Positions 47,973 through 57,790 of a stretch of DNA of 64,000 nt are shown in pieces. Source of the DNA: Chelatococcus sambhunathii (GTDB taxonomy: Bacteria > Pseudomonadota > Alphaproteobacteria > Rhizobiales > Beijerinckiaceae); the NCBI RefSeq assembly GCF_001418005.1, contig NZ_LIOL01000001.1:558001-622000 (forward strand), given 5' to 3'. A model generated the notes under the pieces. That model did not search any database. It was given only the letters and a program-made list of their open reading frames with translations, and was not told where the DNA came from. Positions within the stretch are counted from its first letter, which is position 1, and each line of letters begins with the position of its first letter. The translations under genes and the position numbers were made by a program.

Positions 47973-47992
47973 GATGTGCGCCAGCGCACATC
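47973..47992. promoter_or_regulatory. Perfect inverted repeat in the aminotransferase/RND divergent region
   Basis: GATGTGCGC-CA-GCGCACATC has two 9-bp arms and a 2-bp spacer. It lies 73 bp before the aminotransferase start and 167 bp before the RND adaptor gene. Size fits a dimeric repressor such as a TetR-type regulator of an RND pump. No regulator gene is adjacent. Confidence 0.5.
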
Positions 47993-48158
47993 ACGATCCG
48001 CCGATTTGTGGGGTGCCTTATGACGAAAATTGACATTCATCATCCATCATCTACCTTCGCGGCAGCCGGTCCGGTGGCGTGGCGCGTGGTCCGCTCTCGG
48101 TGCCCCCCGATCCACGGGTTCCGTCCCCGGACCGGTCACCCCAAGGAGCCCAGGACCG

Positions 48159-49277
48159 ATGCACCAGTTCTCGTCGCAGCCGGCCGACGGCCGCCTCTCC
48201 CGCACGTCGGCGTTCCTCGCCGCCCTGCTCTGCCTCGGCCTTGCGGCCTGCACGGACAGCGCCGCGGAGCAGGAGGCAAAGCCGGACCGGCCGGTGCTCG
48301 TCGCCAAGGTGCACTTCGAGGAGATCGTTCCCGAGCGGACCTTCGTCGCCAGCATCCGGCCGCGGGTCGAAAGTGATATCGGCTTTCGCGTGACCGGCAA
48401 GGTTGCCCGCCGGCTCGTCCAGGTCGGCGACACGGTGGCCAAGGGCACGCCGCTCGCGGAGCTCGACGAGACAGACCTGCGCCTGCAGGCGGAACAGGCC
48501 GATGCCGAGCTCAATGCTGCCCGGACGGCTTTGGCCCAAGCCGAAGCCGAGGAGAACCGCAGCACCGAGCTGCGTCGCCGCGGCTGGGCCTCCGAAGCCG
48601 CCTTCGACCGCCAGAAGGCCGCCGCCGCCGAGGCCCGCTCGCGCCTCGCCCGCGCCGAGCGTTCCGTGGAGCTCACTCGCAACAATCTCTCCTATGCCAC
48701 GCTGACCGCCGACACCGACGGCGTCGTGACCGCGACCCTCGTCGAGCCCGGCCAGGTGGTGGCCGCCGGCCAGACCGCCGTCCGCATCGCTGAGCTTGGC
48801 GACAAGGAAGCCGTCGTCGCCGTGCCGGAGGCCTTGCTGTCGCGCGTGCGCCAGGGCGAGGCCTCCGTCACGCTCTGGTCGGACCGCGACCGGCGCTATG
48901 CCGCGCGCCTGCGCGAACTCTCGCCGGCGGCAGATCCGACGACACGCACCTATCTCGCCCGCTTCGCCATGCCTGATGCCGGCGACGAGGTGGCGTTCGG
49001 CATGAGCGCGACGCTGACCATCAAGGGCGGCACCGGCGAGAAGGCAGCCCGGCTGCCGCTCTCGGCGCTATTCAACCAGGGAAGCGGCCCGGCCCTCTGG
49101 GTCGTGGACCGGACGACAGGCGCCGTCGGCCTGAAGCCGGTGAGGGTCGCCCGCTACGACGCCCGCGACGTGCTGGTGACGGAAGGCGTCGCCGAAGGCG
49201 ACGAGATCGTCGCGCTCGGCGTGCAGAAGCTCGATCCGGCACAGAAGGTCCGCGTCGTCGACGCCCTCGTCTATTGA
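48159..49277 (+). CDS. RND efflux periplasmic adaptor lipoprotein
   Basis: A 372-aa membrane fusion protein. The lipobox LCLGLAAC gives a lipid-anchored N-terminus, then a barrel-sandwich hybrid half (RVTGKVARRLVQVGDTVAKG), an alpha hairpin (residues about 110-165) and the second half-motif NLSYATLTADTDGVVTATLVEPG. ATG at 48159 follows CCAAGGAGCCC. It pairs with the RND pump 32 bp downstream. No outer-membrane factor gene is present, so a shared TolC-type channel elsewhere is implied. Confidence 0.92.
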   Translation: MHQFSSQPADGRLSRTSAFLAALLCLGLAACTDSAAEQEAKPDRPVLVAKVHFEEIVPERTFVASIRPRVESDIGFRVTGKVARRLVQVGDTVAKGTPLAELDETDLRLQAEQADAELNAARTALAQAEAEENRSTELRRRGWASEAAFDRQKAAAAEARSRLARAERSVELTRNNLSYATLTADTDGVVTATLVEPGQVVAAGQTAVRIAELGDKEAVVAVPEALLSRVRQGEASVTLWSDRDRRYAARLRELSPAADPTTRTYLARFAMPDAGDEVAFGMSATLTIKGGTGEKAARLPLSALFNQGSGPALWVVDRTTGAVGLKPVRVARYDARDVLVTEGVAEGDEIVALGVQKLDPAQKVRVVDALVY

Positions 49278-49309
49278 TCCCGCCGGGCCGTCAACGATCA
49301 CGATTTGAG

Positions 49310-52300
49310 ATGACCGCCGAGAGTCGCACCACCATGCAGCGCTTCAACCTTTCGCACTGGGCGGTGACGCATCAGGCGCTCGTGCTCTTCTTCATCCTCG
49401 CGCTCGCCGTCGGCGGCACGATCTCCTACCTGCGCCTCGGCCGGGCCGAGGATCCGTCCTTCACCATCAAGGTCGCCGTCGTCACCGCCATCTGGCCGGG
49501 TGCCACCGCCACCGAGATGCAGGCGCAGGTCGCCGACCGCATCGAGAAGAAGCTGCAGGAGCTGCCCTATTTCGACAAGGTGCAGACCTATACTAAGCCC
49601 TCCTTCACGGCGATGCAGGTGACGTTCCGGGACAACACGCCGGCGCGCGAGGTGCCGGAGCTGTTCTATCAGCTGCGCAAGAAGCTGACCGATCTCAGGA
49701 GTGAGCTGCCAGACAGCCTCATCGGACCGAACGTCAACGACGAATACGGCGACGTCGATTCGGTGCTCTACATGATCACCGGTGCGGGCCTCGATTACGC
49801 CCAGATGAAGCGCGTGGCCGAGGCGATGCGCCAGCACTTGCTCAAGGTGCCGAACGTCACCAAGGTCAATCTCTACGGCGTGCAGGACGAGAAGATCTTC
49901 GTCGAGTTCAGCCACGCGCGTCTCGCCACGCTCGGCCTCTCGCCGCAGGTGCTGTTCGATTCTCTACAGCGACAGAACGCGGTGACGCCGGCCGGCACGG
50001 TCGAGACGGGCGCCCAGCGCATCCCCCTGCGCGTCACCGGCGCGCTCGACGGGGCGCAGGCCGTTGCCGAGACGCCGGTCGAGGCGAACGGGCGCACCTT
50101 CCGCCTCGGCGACATCGCCACCGTCACGCGCGGCTTCGAGGACCCGTCCGACTATCTTGTGCGCCAGCGCGGCGAGCCGGCCGTCGGCGTTGGCGTCGTC
50201 ATGGCCAAGGGCGGCAATATCCTGAAGCTCGGAGAGGATCTTGACGAGGCGATGGCGCGCTTCACCGCTGCCCTGCCGCAGGGCATCGACATCGAGCGCA
50301 TCGCCGACCAGCCGCATGTCGTCGACGGTGCCGTCGGCGAGTTCGTCAAGGTCTTCGCCGAGGCGCTCGGCATCGTGCTGCTCGTCAGCTTCCTGTCGCT
50401 CGGCTGGCGCACGGGCATCGTCGTCGCTTTGTCGGTGCCGCTGGTGCTCGCCTTCGTCTTCATCGCGATGTACGCGATCGGGCTCGATCTGCACCGCATC
50501 ACGCTCGGCGCCCTCATCATCGCGCTCGGCCTGCTCGTCGACGATGCCATCATTGCCATCGAGATGATGGTGGTGAAGATGGAGCAGGGCTGGGATCGGG
50601 TGAAGGCCGCGTCCTTCGCCTGGACCTCCACCGCCTTTCCCATGCTCACCGGCACGCTGGTGACGGCCGCCGGCTTCCTGCCCATCGGCTTCGCCAATTC
50701 CTCGGTCGGCGAATATGCGGGCGGCATCTTCTGGGTCGTCGCCATCGCGCTCGTCGCGTCATGGTTCGTGGCCGTGATCTTCACGCCCTATCTCGGCATG
50801 AAGCTTCTGCCCGACTTCGCGGCCAAGATGGCGAAGAAGCACGGCCACGGCATCCACGACGACCCGAACGCCATCTACCACACACCGCTTTACGAGCGCT
50901 TCCGCGCCCTCGTGCGCTTCTGCGTGCGCTGGCGCGGGCTCACCATCATCGCGACGGTCCTCATCTTCGCAGGCTCCATCGTCGGCTTCGGCCGGGTGCA
51001 GCAGCAGTTCTTCCCGCTCTCCGAGCGGCCCGAGCTCTTCTTCCAGATGCGCCTGCCCGAGGGCACCGCCATCGGCGTCACAGAGGCAACGGCGAAGGAG
51101 GCGGAGCGCCTGCTCGCGGGTGACGACGACATCGCGACCTACACGACCTATATCGGCCAGGGCTCGCCGCGCTTCTGGCTCGGCCTCAACCCGCAGCTGC
51201 CGAACGAGGCCTTCGCCGAGATCGTCATCGTGGCGAAGGGCGTCGAAGAGCGCGAGCGCATCAAGGCGCGCATTGAGAAGGCCCTTTCGGACGGCGCCCT
51301 GTCGGAGGCGCGGGTGCGCGTCGACCGGTTCAACTTCGGCCCGCCGGTCGGCTTCCCTGTCCAGTTCCGCATCGTCGGCCCGGATCCCGACGCCGTGCGC
51401 CGCATCGCCTACGAGGTGCGCGACGTCATGCGCGCCAATCCCAACGTCGTCGATCCGCACCTCGACTGGAACGAGAAGACGCCGTCGATCTCGCTCTCCG
51501 TCGACCAGGAGCGGGCCCGGGCGCTCGGCCTCAACGTTGCCGACATCGCACAGTCGTTGCAAACGCTCATCTCGGGTGCGCCGGTGACGGTGGTGCGGGA
51601 CGGCACCGAACGCGTGCAGGTGCTGGCCCGCGCCGTCGCCGAGGAGCGCCTCGACCTCGCGCGCCTGCCCGACCTCACCATCACCACGCGCGGCGGCATC
51701 GCGGTGCCGCTCGCCCAAGTGGCGCGCATCGACTACGGCCACGAGGAGCCGATCCTGTGGCGGCGCAACCGCGACATGGCGATCACCGCCCGGGCCGACA
51801 TCGTCGACGGCATGCAGGCGCCGGACGTGACCAACCAGATCTGGCCCGCCCTCAAGGACATCCGCGACAAGCTCGAGCCCGGCTATCGCCTCGAGATCGG
51901 CGGCGCCATCGAGGAATCGCAGAAGGGCAACGCCTCGATCTTCGCGCTCTTCCCGATCATGGTGATCGTCATGCTGACGATCCTCATGATCCAGCTGCAG
52001 AGCTTCTCGCGCCTGATCCTCGTCTTCCTCACCGCCCCGCTCGGCATCGTCGGCGCCTCGCTCGCCCTCAACGTCTTCGACAGGCCTTTCGGCTTCGTGG
52101 CGCTGCTCGGCCTCATCGCGCTCGCCGGCATGATCATGCGCAACACGGTGATCCTGGTGGACCAGATCGAGACCGACGTCGCCGGCGGCCTCGCGCGCCG
52201 CGAGGCCATTGTCGAAGCGACGGTGCGCCGGGCCCGGCCGGTGATCCTGACGGCGCTCGCCGCCATCCTCGCCATGATCCCGCTGTCCCGCTCCGCCTTC

Positions 52301-52486
52301 TGGGGGCCGATGGCCATCACCATCATGGGCGGGCTGTTCGTCGCCACCTTCCTCACCCTGCTCTTCCTGCCCGCGCTCTACGCGCTATGGTTCCGCAAGC
52401 ATCTCGACGAGCGCGGCGGAGCCGCGGAGGAAGAGGCGGCCGAGGAGGTCCAGGGCACCTTGCCGCTGTCCATCGCGGCGGAATAG
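49310..52486 (+). CDS. RND family efflux transporter permease
   Basis: A 1058-aa inner-membrane pump of the AcrB/MexF superfamily with 12 predicted helices and two large periplasmic loops. The helix-4 proton-relay motif LGLLVDDAIIAIE has Asp411-Asp412. Near the N-terminus are GRAEDPSFTIKVAVVTAIWPGATATEMQ, and near the C-terminus GMIMRNTVILVDQI. This sequence type (RAEDP instead of REYPD) belongs to the branch of less-studied proteobacterial RND pumps. ATG at 49310 was used; another ATG is eight codons later. The adaptor gene is immediately upstream. Confidence 0.93.
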   Translation: MTAESRTTMQRFNLSHWAVTHQALVLFFILALAVGGTISYLRLGRAEDPSFTIKVAVVTAIWPGATATEMQAQVADRIEKKLQELPYFDKVQTYTKPSFTAMQVTFRDNTPAREVPELFYQLRKKLTDLRSELPDSLIGPNVNDEYGDVDSVLYMITGAGLDYAQMKRVAEAMRQHLLKVPNVTKVNLYGVQDEKIFVEFSHARLATLGLSPQVLFDSLQRQNAVTPAGTVETGAQRIPLRVTGALDGAQAVAETPVEANGRTFRLGDIATVTRGFEDPSDYLVRQRGEPAVGVGVVMAKGGNILKLGEDLDEAMARFTAALPQGIDIERIADQPHVVDGAVGEFVKVFAEALGIVLLVSFLSLGWRTGIVVALSVPLVLAFVFIAMYAIGLDLHRITLGALIIALGLLVDDAIIAIEMMVVKMEQGWDRVKAASFAWTSTAFPMLTGTLVTAAGFLPIGFANSSVGEYAGGIFWVVAIALVASWFVAVIFTPYLGMKLLPDFAAKMAKKHGHGIHDDPNAIYHTPLYERFRALVRFCVRWRGLTIIATVLIFAGSIVGFGRVQQQFFPLSERPELFFQMRLPEGTAIGVTEATAKEAERLLAGDDDIATYTTYIGQGSPRFWLGLNPQLPNEAFAEIVIVAKGVEERERIKARIEKALSDGALSEARVRVDRFNFGPPVGFPVQFRIVGPDPDAVRRIAYEVRDVMRANPNVVDPHLDWNEKTPSISLSVDQERARALGLNVADIAQSLQTLISGAPVTVVRDGTERVQVLARAVAEERLDLARLPDLTITTRGGIAVPLAQVARIDYGHEEPILWRRNRDMAITARADIVDGMQAPDVTNQIWPALKDIRDKLEPGYRLEIGGAIEESQKGNASIFALFPIMVIVMLTILMIQLQSFSRLILVFLTAPLGIVGASLALNVFDRPFGFVALLGLIALAGMIMRNTVILVDQIETDVAGGLARREAIVEATVRRARPVILTALAAILAMIPLSRSAFWGPMAITIMGGLFVATFLTLLFLPALYALWFRKHLDERGGAAEEEAAEEVQGTLPLSIAAE

Positions 52487-52522
52487 GCGGTTTTCCAACG
52501 ATCCAGAAGCGACGCTCGCTGC

Positions 52523-52542
52523 CCCTCCCCCCGCGGGGAGAG
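52523..52542. repeat. GC-rich hairpin between RND pump and anmK
   Basis: CTCCCC-CCGC-GGGGAG stem with outer CCTC/GAGG complementarity. It lies between the convergent RND and AnmK stop codons and could serve as a bidirectional terminator. It belongs to the same compositional class as the hairpins at 3078 and 33101. Confidence 0.5.
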
Positions 52543-52570
52543 GAAAAGCGGCGGCCGCCCCACCAAGCCG

Positions 52571-53695
52571 CTATGGCATCGCTACCCGCCCGCCCGCCAT
52601 CGGCTCCGGCACGCCGGTCGTCGTCGGGAAGCTGATCGGCAGCCCCCGCAGGCGCCGCACGGCGAGGAAGGCGAAGCACTCTGCCTCCACCGCATCGCCG
52701 CGCCAGCCCGCATCCTCCGCCATCACCGCCGTGACGCCCGCCCGTTCGGCGAGGGCCGAGACCAGCGCCGGGTTGCGGCGCCCGCCGCCGCACAGCACGA
52801 GCCTGTCCGGCCGGCGCGGCAGGAGGTCGAGTCCGCGCCCAACCGCTGCGGCGGTGAAGGCGGTCAGCGTTGCCGCCCCGTCGTCCAGCGTTAGGCCGTC
52901 CGCCATCGCGGCCGTGAAGTCGTAGCGGTCGAGCGACTTCGGGTAGGGCGCAGCGAGATAGGGATGGTCGAGAAGCCGCGCGAGCCGCGCCTCGTCCACG
53001 CGGCCGCGCCGGGCGGCTGCGCCGTCGACATCCATCTCCCCGGCGGCATGCTGTTTCATCCAGTCGTTGAGCGGGCCGTTGGCCGGACCGGTATCGAAGG
53101 CGACGAGATCGTCCCCGCCGCCCCACCAGGTGACGTTCGCCACGCCGCCGAGGTTGAGCACCGCCGCTTCCGGCCCGAGCCCCCCGCGCCGCAGGAGGGC
53201 GGCGTGGTAGCTCGCCGCGAGCGGCGCCCCCTGTCCGCCGGCGCGCACGTCCGCGGTGCGGAAATCGAAGACGACAGGCACGCCGACGATCTCCGCCATC
53301 AGGGCGCCGTCCCCGAGCTGGCGCGTGTCCCCCGGCCGTCCCGGCTGCGGCGCCCGGTGCAACATGGTCTGGCCATGGAAGCCGACCGCCGCCACATCCG
53401 CCGCCGACAGGCCGTGCAGGCCCATGAAGGCCTTCACCGCCTCGGCCTGCGCGCGCGTCAGCGCCATCTCCGCCTCGGCGAAGATCGCCGGCTCGGGACC
53501 GGTGAAGTTCCATCCTCGCGCCGCGGCGACCGCTTGCGTCAGCAGGGCCTGCACCGCGGCGGGATAGGGCGACAGCGCATAGGGCCCGAGCCGATCGATC
53601 CGCTCGCCGTCCGTGCGGAGCGTCGCAATGTCGATCTGCCCGTCGAGGGCTGTCCCCGTCATCAGACCGATGGCCCAGACCGGCTTCCCATCCAT
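52571..53695 (-). CDS. anmK: Anhydro-N-acetylmuramic acid kinase AnmK
   Basis: A 374-aa sugar kinase of peptidoglycan recycling that opens and phosphorylates 1,6-anhydro-MurNAc. The N-terminal motif [15 protein letters not shown] corresponds to the family MSGTSxDGxD loop with slight variation. Other signs are [38 protein letters not shown] and [16 protein letters not shown] at 53695 with GGAGGGG upstream; the longer frame begins at a less likely start. It is divergent from the SLC13 gene. Confidence 0.93.
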   Translation of the reverse strand: MDGKPVWAIGLMTGTALDGQIDIATLRTDGERIDRLGPYALSPYPAAVQALLTQAVAAARGWNFTGPEPAIFAEAEMALTRAQAEAVKAFMGLHGLSAADVAAVGFHGQTMLHRAPQPGRPGDTRQLGDGALMAEIVGVPVVFDFRTADVRAGGQGAPLAASYHAALLRRGGLGPEAAVLNLGGVANVTWWGGGDDLVAFDTGPANGPLNDWMKQHAAGEMDVDGAAARRGRVDEARLARLLDHPYLAAPYPKSLDRYDFTAAMADGLTLDDGAATLTAFTAAAVGRGLDLLPRRPDRLVLCGGGRRNPALVSALAERAGVTAVMAEDAGWRGDAVEAECFAFLAVRRLRGLPISFPTTTGVPEPMAGGRVAMP

Positions 53696-53788
53696 TGTGC
53701 CCCTCCATGCGCCTCGCCCGCCTGAACCTTTGTCGCGTGACACCCGTTCTGCAATGGTCCGACATCAGCAAGCCCCGGGGGAGCCTTG

Positions 53789-55633
53789 ATGACCTTCGAC
53801 CAGATCCTGCTCTTTGCCCTGTTCGGCGTCATCCTGTCCATGTTGCTGTGGGGACGTCTGCGCTACGATCTGGTGGCGGCGGGCGGGCTGCTGGTGGCGG
53901 TGGCCTTTGGACTCGTGCCGCAGGAAAAGGCCTTTTCCGGCTTTGCCGACCCGGCCGTCGTCATCGTCGCGCTCGTGCTCGTCGTCTCGCGGGCCTTCGA
54001 GAACTCCGGCGCGTTGACGCTCGTCACGCGGCGGCTCGTCAGCGACCACCGCCCCACGAGCCGGCACATCGCCATGACCGGCGGCATCGGGGCGGCGCTC
54101 TCGGCGATCATCAACAATGTCGCCGCGCTGGCCCTTCTGATGCCCATCGACGTCGAGGCGGCGCGCAAGGCGGGCCGCCCGCCCGGCGTCACGCTGATGC
54201 CGCTCGCCTTCGCCACCATCCTCGGCGGCATGGTGACGCTGATCGGCACGCCCCCGAACATCATCGCTTCCGGCATCCGCGAGCGCCTGCTCGGCAGTCC
54301 CTACGGCATGTTCGACTTCGCTCCCGTCGGCGGCGCGGTCGCCGCCGCCGGCCTCGCCTTCGTCGCGCTCGTGGGCTGGCGCCTCGTGCCACACCGCGCC
54401 GACCAGTCCGCCGCGACGAAACCGTCCTCCTTCGAGGCGGAGGTGAGCGTGCCCGAAGGTTCCACCGCCATCGGCCGCCATCCGACGGACATCGACGAGG
54501 AAGCCCGCACCGCCGACGTCATCGTGCTCGGCCTCGTGCGCGAGGGACGCAAGCTGCCGCGCATGCGCATGCCGGCCATTGCGGCCGGCGACAAGCTGCG
54601 CCTGAAGGGCTCGAGCGATGCGATCGCCGCCTTCATCAAGGCGCTCGACCTGCAGCAGCCGGGCGATCGGCAAGAGGGAGCCGACGTGGAGGCCGACCAG
54701 CCCGCCGGAAGAACCAGGCGCCGCAGCGGCAGGAAGGAAGACAACAAGCCTGAGGGCGAGGAGGAGGAACAGCGCGACAAGGGACCGGAGGTGGTGGAGG
54801 CGGTGGTGCGGGCGGATTCGCTGCTCGTCGGCCGCTCGGCCGGCGCGATGCGCCTGAGGCCCCGCTTCGGCGTCACGCTGCTCGGCATCGCTCGCGCGGG
54901 CACCCTCACCCGCAGGGGCGTGCACGACAATTACATCGCAGCCGGAGACGTGCTTCTCCTGACCGGCCGCGGCACCGACAGCGCGACGCTCGACCTGCTC
55001 GGCGTCATCCCGCTCAGCCGCGCGAGCGTCGCCGGCAGCTCCCCGGGCAGGGTGGCGATCACCATCGGCCTCTTCGCCGCCGCCATCGCGGCCGCCTCGC
55101 TCGGCCTCGTCTCTTTCACCATCGCCATCGCCATGGCGGTCGCGGCCTATGCGGCGCTCGGCATCGTGCCGGCGCGCGAGTTCTACCTGCAGATCGAATG
55201 GCCGATCGTCGTCATGCTGGCTTTCCTCCTGCCGATCGGCGCGGCCTTCGAGGAGGTGGGCGGCACCGCGCTCATTGCCGAAGGCATCGTCACCCTGACG
55301 CGCGATTATTCACCCGTCATTGCACTCCTCGCCATCATGGTGGCGACCATGACACTGTCGGACGTCCTCAACAACGTCGCCACCATGGTCATCACCGGGC
55401 CCGTCGCCATCGGGCTTGCGCGTGAGCTCGACGTCAATCCCGATACCTTCCTGATGGGTGTGGCGATCGCCGCCTCCTGCGCCTTCCTCACGCCCATCGG
55501 GCACAAGAACAACACGCTCATCATGGGCCCAGGCGGCTTCCGCTTCTCGGACTACTGGCGCATGGGCCTGCCGCTCGAGGTCGTGGTGCTCGCCGTCTCG
55601 GTGCCGATGCTGCTGGTCGTCTGGCCGCTGTAA
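53789..55633 (+). CDS. SLC13/DASS-family permease with two RCK_C domains
   Basis: A 614-aa membrane protein: an N-terminal set of helices (residues 1-190) with IINNVAALALLMPI and LIGTPPNIIASGIRERLLG, two cytosolic TrkA_C (RCK_C) domains (about residues 215-285 and 335-400), and a second helical set ending in FLTPIGHKNNTLIMGPGG. Between the two RCK_C domains lies a highly charged, low-complexity linker (residues about 290-334) with RRRSGRK and EGEEEEQ stretches. Such proteins take up sulfate or dicarboxylates. ATG at 53789 with GGGGGAG upstream. Confidence 0.9.
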   Translation: MTFDQILLFALFGVILSMLLWGRLRYDLVAAGGLLVAVAFGLVPQEKAFSGFADPAVVIVALVLVVSRAFENSGALTLVTRRLVSDHRPTSRHIAMTGGIGAALSAIINNVAALALLMPIDVEAARKAGRPPGVTLMPLAFATILGGMVTLIGTPPNIIASGIRERLLGSPYGMFDFAPVGGAVAAAGLAFVALVGWRLVPHRADQSAATKPSSFEAEVSVPEGSTAIGRHPTDIDEEARTADVIVLGLVREGRKLPRMRMPAIAAGDKLRLKGSSDAIAAFIKALDLQQPGDRQEGADVEADQPAGRTRRRSGRKEDNKPEGEEEEQRDKGPEVVEAVVRADSLLVGRSAGAMRLRPRFGVTLLGIARAGTLTRRGVHDNYIAAGDVLLLTGRGTDSATLDLLGVIPLSRASVAGSSPGRVAITIGLFAAAIAAASLGLVSFTIAIAMAVAAYAALGIVPAREFYLQIEWPIVVMLAFLLPIGAAFEEVGGTALIAEGIVTLTRDYSPVIALLAIMVATMTLSDVLNNVATMVITGPVAIGLARELDVNPDTFLMGVAIAASCAFLTPIGHKNNTLIMGPGGFRFSDYWRMGLPLEVVVLAVSVPMLLVVWPL

Positions 55634-55640
55634 CCGGGGC

Positions 55641-56735
55641 TCACATCACCAGCGTCAGGCAGTGGGCGGCGCGGGTGATGCCGGTGTAGAGCCAGCGGCT
55701 GCGGTGCTCGCGGAAGGCGAAGGATTCGTCGAAGAGGACGATATCATCCCACTGCGAGCCCTGTGCCTTGTGCACGGTCAGCGCATAGCCGTAGGTGAAT
55801 TCGTCGAACTCGCGCCGCATCTGCGGCGTCAGCTCCTCCTCCCGCCCGTCGAAGAACTCCTGCGGCACGGACACCTTGACGACGTTGCGGGCGTCTTCCT
55901 CGGACTGCACGCGCATCGTCACCACCGCCTTCTTCGAGCGCGAGGTCGCGAATTCCTTGATCAGCCAGGTGCCGCCGTTGAGAAGGCCCTTCTGCTTGTT
56001 GTTGCGCAGGCAGACAAGCTTCTCGCCGGCCGCCGGCATGGCGTCGCGAAAACCCTTGAGGTTACGGATGCGGTTGTTGTAGGCCCGCCGCGTGCGGTTG
56101 AGGCCGACGAGCACCTGGTCGGCGCGCATGACGGCCTGGGCATCGATGTCGCGCTTGCCGATGATGCGGCTTTCGCCATAGGTGCCGTGCGACAGGCCCT
56201 CACCCTCGCGCACCGCCATCGACATGCGGATGATGGGATTGTCACGCGCCTGCCGGTGCACCTCCGTCAGCATCACGTCGGGCTCCGCCTCGGTGAAGAA
56301 GCCCCCGCCCTTGACCGGCGGCAGCTGCGCCGGGTCGCCCAGCACCAGCACCGGCGTGCCGAAGGACAGGAGGTCCTTGCCGAGGTCCTCATCCACCATC
56401 GAGCACTCGTCGATGACGATGAGCGCCGCCTTGGCGGCCGGGCTGTCGCGGTTGAGGACGAAGGTCGGGCTTTCACCCTCGGTCTCGCGCGTGCGGTAGA
56501 TGAGGCTGTGCAGGGTCGCCGCGCCGGGGCAGCCCTTGGCCCTCAGCACGGAGGCCGCCTTGCCCGTGAAGGCGCCGAAGATGACCCCGCCGTCCACCCC
56601 CTCGGCGAGGTGGCGCGCCAGCGTCGTCTTGCCCGTGCCGGCGTAGCCGAACAGGCGGAACACCTGCGTGTCCTTGCGGCGCAGCCAGGCGGCGACGGCG
56701 GCGAGCGCCTCGTCCTGTTGCGGCGACCAAGCCAT
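55641..56735 (-). CDS. RecD/Dda-like superfamily 1 DNA helicase
   Basis: A 364-aa ATP-dependent helicase domain without RecD-type N-terminal parts. Motifs in order: Walker A GYAGTGKTTLA near residue 30, LIVIDECSMVDEDL (Walker B), LVLGDPAQLPPV (motif III), VLVGLNRTRRAYNN, and C-terminal YALTVHKAQGSQWDDIVLFDE (motif V) with YTGITRA (motif VI). It is comparable in size to phage T4 Dda. ATG at 56735 with AAGGAAGGATGCC upstream. It is convergent with the SLC13 gene. A replication-restart or repair role is likely; a phage source is possible, but no phage genes surround it. Confidence 0.88.
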   Translation of the reverse strand: MAWSPQQDEALAAVAAWLRRKDTQVFRLFGYAGTGKTTLARHLAEGVDGGVIFGAFTGKAASVLRAKGCPGAATLHSLIYRTRETEGESPTFVLNRDSPAAKAALIVIDECSMVDEDLGKDLLSFGTPVLVLGDPAQLPPVKGGGFFTEAEPDVMLTEVHRQARDNPIIRMSMAVREGEGLSHGTYGESRIIGKRDIDAQAVMRADQVLVGLNRTRRAYNNRIRNLKGFRDAMPAAGEKLVCLRNNKQKGLLNGGTWLIKEFATSRSKKAVVTMRVQSEEDARNVVKVSVPQEFFDGREEELTPQMRREFDEFTYGYALTVHKAQGSQWDDIVLFDESFAFREHRSRWLYTGITRAAHCLTLVM

Positions 56736-56855
56736 GGCGGCATCCTTCCTTGCGTTCACCCTCGCGCCCGCGGCGCCCTCGAGGCGCATCGCGGCCGCAT
56801 TCCGGGCCATTCTGGTCATACTCAATCGAGGTGATTCGCAACCGGGATCGTCACC

Positions 56856-57782
56856 ATGCACCCTGCCCGCCTGCCGTTCGCCGCCCTGCTCGCCATTCTT
56901 GCGCTGGCGCCGGCGTCGATGATGCCCGCTCATGGGCAGGAGAACGCCCGCGAGGAGGCGGCGCGGCGTGCGGCTGCTTTGAAATCCCTGCCCGAGGACG
57001 CCGCCAAGCGCTTCTTCGGCACGCAGACGAGCGCCGCTCCCCTTGCCGCCCGCGCTATCGGCTTCTATTCGCGCGGCTGCCTCGCCGGTGCCCGCGCACT
57101 GCCAGTCGACGGTGAGACATGGCAGGTGATGCGCACCTCGCGCAACCGCAACTGGGGGCATCCCGCTCTCATCGCCTTCCTCGAGCGCCTCTCGGCGCGC
57201 GTGCCGGAGATCAACGGCTGGCCGGGCCTGCTCGTCGGCGACATCTCGCAACCGCGCGGCGGCCCGATGCTGACCGGCCACGCCTCCCACCAGGTCGGCC
57301 TCGATGCCGACATCTGGCTGACGCCGATGCCGTCGCGGCGCCTGTCGCTCGCCGAACGCGACGAGATCGCCGCCACCAATGTCGTCGCCGGCGACTGGAA
57401 CGACGTCGACCCCACGGCCTGGACGAAGGCACACACCGCGCTCATCCGCGCCGTCGCGAAGGAGCCGGCGGTGGAGCGCGTCTTCGTCAACCCCGCCATC
57501 AAGAAGGCCCTGTGCCGCGAGGCCGGGCGGGACAGGGCATGGCTCGCGACGGTGCGGCCGACATACGGCCACAACTATCACTTCCACATCCGCCTCGCCT
57601 GCCCGCGCGGCGAGGATGAGTGCCGCCCGCAGGCGCCGCCGCCGAAGGACGACGGCTGCGGCAAGGAACTCGCCTGGTGGTTCTCCGATGAGGCACGCAA
57701 TCCCAAGCCCACGCGCCCCGCCCCGCCCCTGACCCTGGAAGACCTGCCGGCAGCCTGCCGCTCGGTCCTCGCGGCGCAATAG
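56856..57782 (+). CDS. mepA: Penicillin-insensitive murein endopeptidase MepA
   Basis: A 308-aa periplasmic LAS-type metallopeptidase that cuts cross-links in peptidoglycan. Signal peptide LPFAALLAILALAPASMMPA; the zinc-site motifs are GHASHQVGLDADIW (His and Asp ligands) near residue 145 and YGHNYHFHIRLACP (HxH) near residue 240. The C-terminal Cys-rich segment around CRPQAPPPKDDGCGKEL is typical of alphaproteobacterial forms. ATG at 56856. It is divergent from the helicase gene. Confidence 0.94.
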   Translation: MHPARLPFAALLAILALAPASMMPAHGQENAREEAARRAAALKSLPEDAAKRFFGTQTSAAPLAARAIGFYSRGCLAGARALPVDGETWQVMRTSRNRNWGHPALIAFLERLSARVPEINGWPGLLVGDISQPRGGPMLTGHASHQVGLDADIWLTPMPSRRLSLAERDEIAATNVVAGDWNDVDPTAWTKAHTALIRAVAKEPAVERVFVNPAIKKALCREAGRDRAWLATVRPTYGHNYHFHIRLACPRGEDECRPQAPPPKDDGCGKELAWWFSDEARNPKPTRPAPPLTLEDLPAACRSVLAAQ

Positions 57783-57790
57783 GAGGGCGC

